Below are positions 59,240-64,000 of a DNA stretch of 64,000 nucleotides, piece after piece. Source of the DNA: Poecilobothrus nobilitatus (taxonomy: Eukaryota; Arthropoda; Insecta; Diptera; Dolichopodidae); the NCBI GenBank assembly GCA_947095535.1, contig OX352772.1, forward strand, positions 315,962,018-316,026,017, written 5' to 3'. The notes beneath the pieces are model-generated. The model had not been told where the DNA came from. It saw only the letters and a program-made list of their open reading frames with translations, and did no database searches. A program made the position numbers and the translations under genes. Position 1 is the first letter of the stretch. Each line of letters starts with the position of its first letter.

Positions 59240-62200
59240 GTGACTTCCAATTATGACAAAAATGGTAAAATTATTATGCCCTTGAACTATTTTCATATAC
59301 GAATACGCCGGCTATAATAACACCTTCTGGTTATATGTCACATGCTTTAATATGAAAAAAATTAATTTATTCATTTCTCATCAGTGATTAAAATAAAACT
59401 TGCCACAACTTCGAAAATTAATAGACGGAATGATCAAAAGGGAAATATGTATAAGAAAATAACCTTTTAAATTTTCACATTTCGGAAAATTCATTTGATT
59501 ACGATGTTATACAATAGGTTCAGATGGTTGTAAATACAAAACTAATTCAGAAAAACTTAAAAATTTTCTGTTATATCGAACCCAATATGATTATTTACAT
59601 AAATTTTCTTATTGATTTAATTCTATAGACGTAGAAATCCCTAAGTATAGAGTATCAATTTCAAAAATTTTAAATTAAACTTTAAAATTGCTTTTACTCT
59701 CTAATCCTTTTTTCTAATAGATCTTCTTCTTTTTTTTTTCTTAATAAATCCTTCAAAAAAAAAAAAAATTTTTTCATTAATATAATATATGCACGTATGC
59801 TCTTATATATATTTAAATCTTTTAAATAAGTATATTTAGGTTTAGATGTAAAAATTAAGAAATAATTTCATCAACATTAAGATATAAAGGTATTAAATTT
59901 TCTATTTGTAGTTAAAATATTATAAAACTGAATTTTAAATTTGTTGTCAAAGAAAAAATGTTTTTAATATATTCTATCAAAGGTACATTTCTATTAATAA
60001 AAACTAACAGAATTTCATGAGTAAATAAATATTAATGTATAGACTCTTATAATATTCAATTTATTATTTTCAAACTATGCTAATATAGTCGGTATATTTA
60101 TTCAAATATAGATTGAAATTGATCGCATAAAACTTCCTATAATATAAACTTGCAACTTATTAAAATGAAGGTGTGAAGAAAATATTTTTAATCCTTTCAA
60201 ATGACATAACATAATCCGGCTCAAAGTTTGAACCTGCGCTCAATCTTTTCATATCACACACATTATGATAATATATATTGGTATAAGTCTATGATGTAAT
60301 TTGAAAAAATGTCAGTTTTGAAATGTTTTACGGCAATATATGAACATTTCCACCAATTTAAATTTTAAACCACATTACAAACGAAAAAATTATTTTGTTA
60401 TATAATTTCCTATTAAATCATGTAAAAGCTGTACTTTTCCTTTCTAATTTTTTAGTTCTGCTTGGATAATTTAAAATTGCGAAATATCAAACTCTATCCA
60501 TATATTTTGCATTTCATGTTGCTTCAGTTATAGAGTCTCTAATATATCACCAAAATAATTTATTAGTTTTGGCATTCTTTTGTTATAAAAAGCAAAAAAA
60601 AAAACTACAAATAATAAATTCCAATTTTCATCTATAGTAAACACTAATTCTTTTGAGGTTTTTTTTTTTCGGTAAAAAATTATTTGTGGGTTTTTCATTA
60701 TTGTATCTGCAAATACGCGTACAAACAATCAAAAAAAACAATCACATGTGTGTCCTTTTTATTTTTTTAGTACGCAGATTTAAGAAAATTTCCCTCTTTT
60801 AACAACAAATTAAGATTTAAAAAACAAAAAAAAAAAAAATTTTTTTTCGCTGGTATATTTTTACGCAGGATATTTTGCGAATTTAAAAATTATACCGCAC
60901 ATATCCTTTTCATATAAGACACACATGCAATGTTATTTAATGCTTCATTAGTTCTATACAAATAGAAAAATTTTTTTTTCATTCATTTTATTAAAGGATT
61001 TTCTTTTTAAAATTTAAAAAAAATAAAAAAAAACCAATAAAATGGGACTAGTTTTAAGTAAATAAACAAAAAAAAAAAAAAAAAACATGGAACAGGAAAG
61101 AAAAAAATAAATTAAAGCCTGCAGCTCTTTTGCATACTAAATAAGTGTTTTAAATTTATTTTAAAGTCACAGGATACAAATTATCCTTTTCCTATTATAG
61201 AAAATTCACGTATATGCCAACAAAAAAAAAAATCATATTTGAGAACATAAAAGAATAATAAAAACTGATAAGTCATATGTGTATGCAAATTAAATATATG
61301 TATATGGTTGTATGTTGTTTGGAGTGTGGAGTGAGACATTTGCCTTCTTGTATTGTATTGATTTGATTATTTGAAGGCGACAAAAAAAATTATTAAAAAA
61401 TTAAAACGTGAAGAATCATCATTAATTTTTCGATTTTCTTTATAGATCTTTAAAACATTTGTATTCAAAAACATCGCAATGACCAAACCTTTAGGTAGGT
61501 ATTTTAGGAAAGATAGAAATTAAGATAAAGATAGACTTAATTATGATAATTAGATGTATAACTATCCATCCATTGTTTTTTTATTATACCATACATTAGT
61601 TTACCTTATTATACAGGAAATTTTATTTATTTTTCTCCTGGAACTCTCACATACAGTTTTGTACAATTATACAGTACAACCTACTCAACCTTTTTTTTCT
61701 TCATTACTCTAGTTTTTTCTTGACATATAGACATATTTTTCTTTATATATAGACATATATGAAATTTAGAAAAACATATAGTATTATTTGGATTAATCAC
61801 ATTTATGATATCCTTAATAACACGTGTTTTATTAAAAATTAACAAAATTTTAATACCTTCTTCTGATAGGAAAGAACTTTTAACTAAATCTTTTAACTCC
61901 TTAGTTAAAGATTAAGACTGCATTCTCATATATATATTTTCATTCATATTTAACTTCAAAATAATAATTTTCTTTAATCATAAAATTTTAAAATAAAATG
62001 AAAAATCTATTTTAAAAAATTTTTTAAATAATAATTTATTCATGCGTCTATGAAAAAACTTAAAAATCTTCCAATCAAAAAGTTGAACTTGAAATTAACA
62101 AAGCTATACCTTAAATTCATCATCAAAATTAAATTCAGTTGAAAAGAATTCCTTTACTTTTAACAAACGCAAAAAAAAAAAATGTTTATATCTATATTAA

Positions 62201-64000
62201 ACTTTCATCTTATTAATCAAATCTTTTTATTTTATTCCTTTTTATTTTTCATAACCTTTTGCTAAATCCTATTAAAATATTGTCCTAAGAGTAAATTCAT
62301 TGCCAGAAAACCTGAAACACTTTAAAATTTTAAGAAAATTATTAAAATAGAAGGCAAAATAGAAAAATATTAAGTCTATCAAATACTTTGAAGTTTTTCA
62401 TTAATTTTTTTTATAGAAAAATGATAAAAGAAAGGCGATTTTGACTTTTTAGTATAGACAAGTAAAGAAACTTCGTTTATCAACTTGACAATGTAATTAA
62501 TTTTAATAGGTTTTATACAGACTATAAAGTTTTATTATAGTGTTTAACAGAACAGTGTATATGTTACTGGCATTTTTTATAATTTAAAATATAAACGGAA
62601 AAAAAAAAAATTTTAAAGTTTATTTGAACTAGACTTTATCAAATCATTTTCATTGTCTTAAAGATATTATTTAACTATCAAGGAAGAGTTTTAGCATTTT
62701 TAAATTTATTTTAGATCGAAAAATAAATAAATTATTAAATAGATGACCAAATAAGTAATTAATTGCATTCAATTTCCTTCGACATTTCTAATTTAATAAT
62801 TATAATGAAAAAAAGGGCATCTATTTCACAAAATATTTAAGCTATACACAGTGCACTTTACTTTAATATTGTATATTCAACTTATTGAAAAACTGCCCCA
62901 ATAACATTTAAATTAATCGAACTGAAACATATAGTTTCTAAGAGTACCTTGTGCATGAAATCAATTTATTTATTTTAATTAATTCAATTTGAGCTAAGCC
63001 ATTTTTTGATTTACCTTTGCGTGAAAGAAAACCTTAGCTCGAATTGCTTAGAACTAATAGAACAGATTGGCGGTTAAAAATTATACATTAAAAGTAATTT
63101 TTTTTTTTTAAATTTTTGGTCAATATTTTAGTAGAAAATTTATACTTATTTTTAATCATATTTGAATTTTCAATCTTTTTGTTTTCTTTTTATTTTCTTA
63201 TTTTGTTTCTGTTGTCCTTTTCTATTATACCGTTATTATAAAATAAATTTTTTTTTCGCATACATTTATTATTAAGTCCAAGATAATAAATTCAAAAGTT
63301 TTCCAGACAGTGAATTTTTTAATTTTTTTTTTTGTTTTGCAATTCTATAAAGGATACTTTAGTAATTCAGAATCATCTTCTCTATTAAAAATATCCTTTA
63401 TGCAATGTGTCCTATTTTTCATTAAAATAAGAAAGAGTACGAAATTTTTTTTTTTAAGAAAAATTTTCTGAAAGAGAAAGTTTTTTATTCAATTTTTGGT
63501 TTTTCTTAACCAAAGGTTTTTCTTTCGATCCGCCTGCAACCTGGAAAAGTGTTGATGCAGCAAAATAAAAAATAAAAATGGGAAGCTAACATTTAAATAC
63601 TTTAAAAGGATTAAATATAATAAAATATGGTCGTTGCATTTTTATGATCCCATTGAGAATTTTCGCGGATTTTTCTTTTTTAACCAAAATTAAACTTGAG
63701 AAAGGATGAAATCCTGTTTATAATTATATATAAATTTTTTTTTTATTAGATATTAAAAGTTCCAAAAACAAAAAGAAAAAAGCAAATTTTAAGAAGAGAA
63801 TTTTTTTTTTTTTGTACAAAACAAAGTGGAATAAATAAAATACAAAACAAATAAATCAAGGAATTAAAGTAAAGAAGAAAAAAATTAACCATTTTAAAAT
63901 GTAAAAACTAATTAGTGGAATTTATATTTTATTTTTCATTTTAATAAATAAGGTGAATGATTTAAAGATTGACCAACTAATAAAAATAAAGGAATAAAAG
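59240..64000. other. AT-rich non-coding stretch to the window end
   Basis: Homopolymer-rich DNA. No exon, RNA gene, transposon end or shared repeat identified. Confidence 0.5.

Overview
The window is an extremely AT-rich stretch of animal genome, almost certainly from an insect and most likely a fly (Diptera). Three things point that way: an insect-type tetraspanin gene, TE remnants of insect type (RTE-like LINE, hAT, PIF/Harbinger), and dispersed AT-rich repeats carrying short CCGT/ACGG tracts next to an 'ATCGCTAAATCGACTCAG' motif that I associate with fly genomes. There is no bacterial gene organisation: no operons, no ribosome binding sites, and almost no open frame longer than 100 codons. 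The species cannot be named from the sequence alone.

Only one protein-coding gene is well supported. It is a single-exon, divergent tetraspanin on the minus strand (34815-35849), with a plausible TATA box about 370 bp upstream and a poly(A) signal about 50 bp after the stop. The rest is non-coding sequence rich in homopolymers and microsatellites, densely seeded with transposon debris.

Layout. 0-1.2 kb: a SINE-like repeat, a ~150-bp tandem duplication and a tRNA-derived SINE. 2.4-5.5 kb and 11.3-12.1 kb: minisatellites and satellite-like monomers of one family. 6.9-7.1, 9.4-10.9, 44.4-46.2 and 54.0-54.8 kb: copies, in both orientations, of an AT-rich repeat with a CCGTCCGTC-type end. 12.4-13.4 kb: a Tigger/mariner-like MITE with a second element apparently nested in it. 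20.3-21.2 kb: decayed LINE reverse transcriptase. 22.5-23.2 and 32.5-33.7 kb: two oppositely oriented copies of an element with GTGTAGGGTAT termini and different numbers of ~145-bp internal repeats. 24.3 kb: SINE. 29.1-30.1 kb: two tandem repeats and a palindromic MITE. 31.4-32.3 kb: PIF/Harbinger-like element with a dead transposase. 34.8-36.2 kb: the tetraspanin. 36.6-37.6 kb: second SINE-like copy, a tRNA-like retroposon and the second palindromic MITE. 41.2-41.9 kb: palindromic duplication and a probable second LINE remnant. 46.7-47.7 kb: hAT element with an intact 8-bp target-site duplication and a nested SINE. 49.3 kb: the longest SINE copy. 51.4 kb: candidate MITE. 55.7-56.4 kb: a 652-bp MITE. 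56.4-56.8 kb: a foldback element whose arms are arrays of ~21-bp repeats. The long gaps (13.4-20.3, 24.4-29.1, 37.6-41.2, 42.2-44.3 and 59.2-64 kb) show no gene I can support; they could be intergenic or parts of large introns.

The most interesting content is in the repeats rather than in a gene system: the variable-copy element seen twice, the clean hAT insertion with its nested SINE, the tRNA-derived SINE family with four copies, and the foldback element with tandem-repeat arms.
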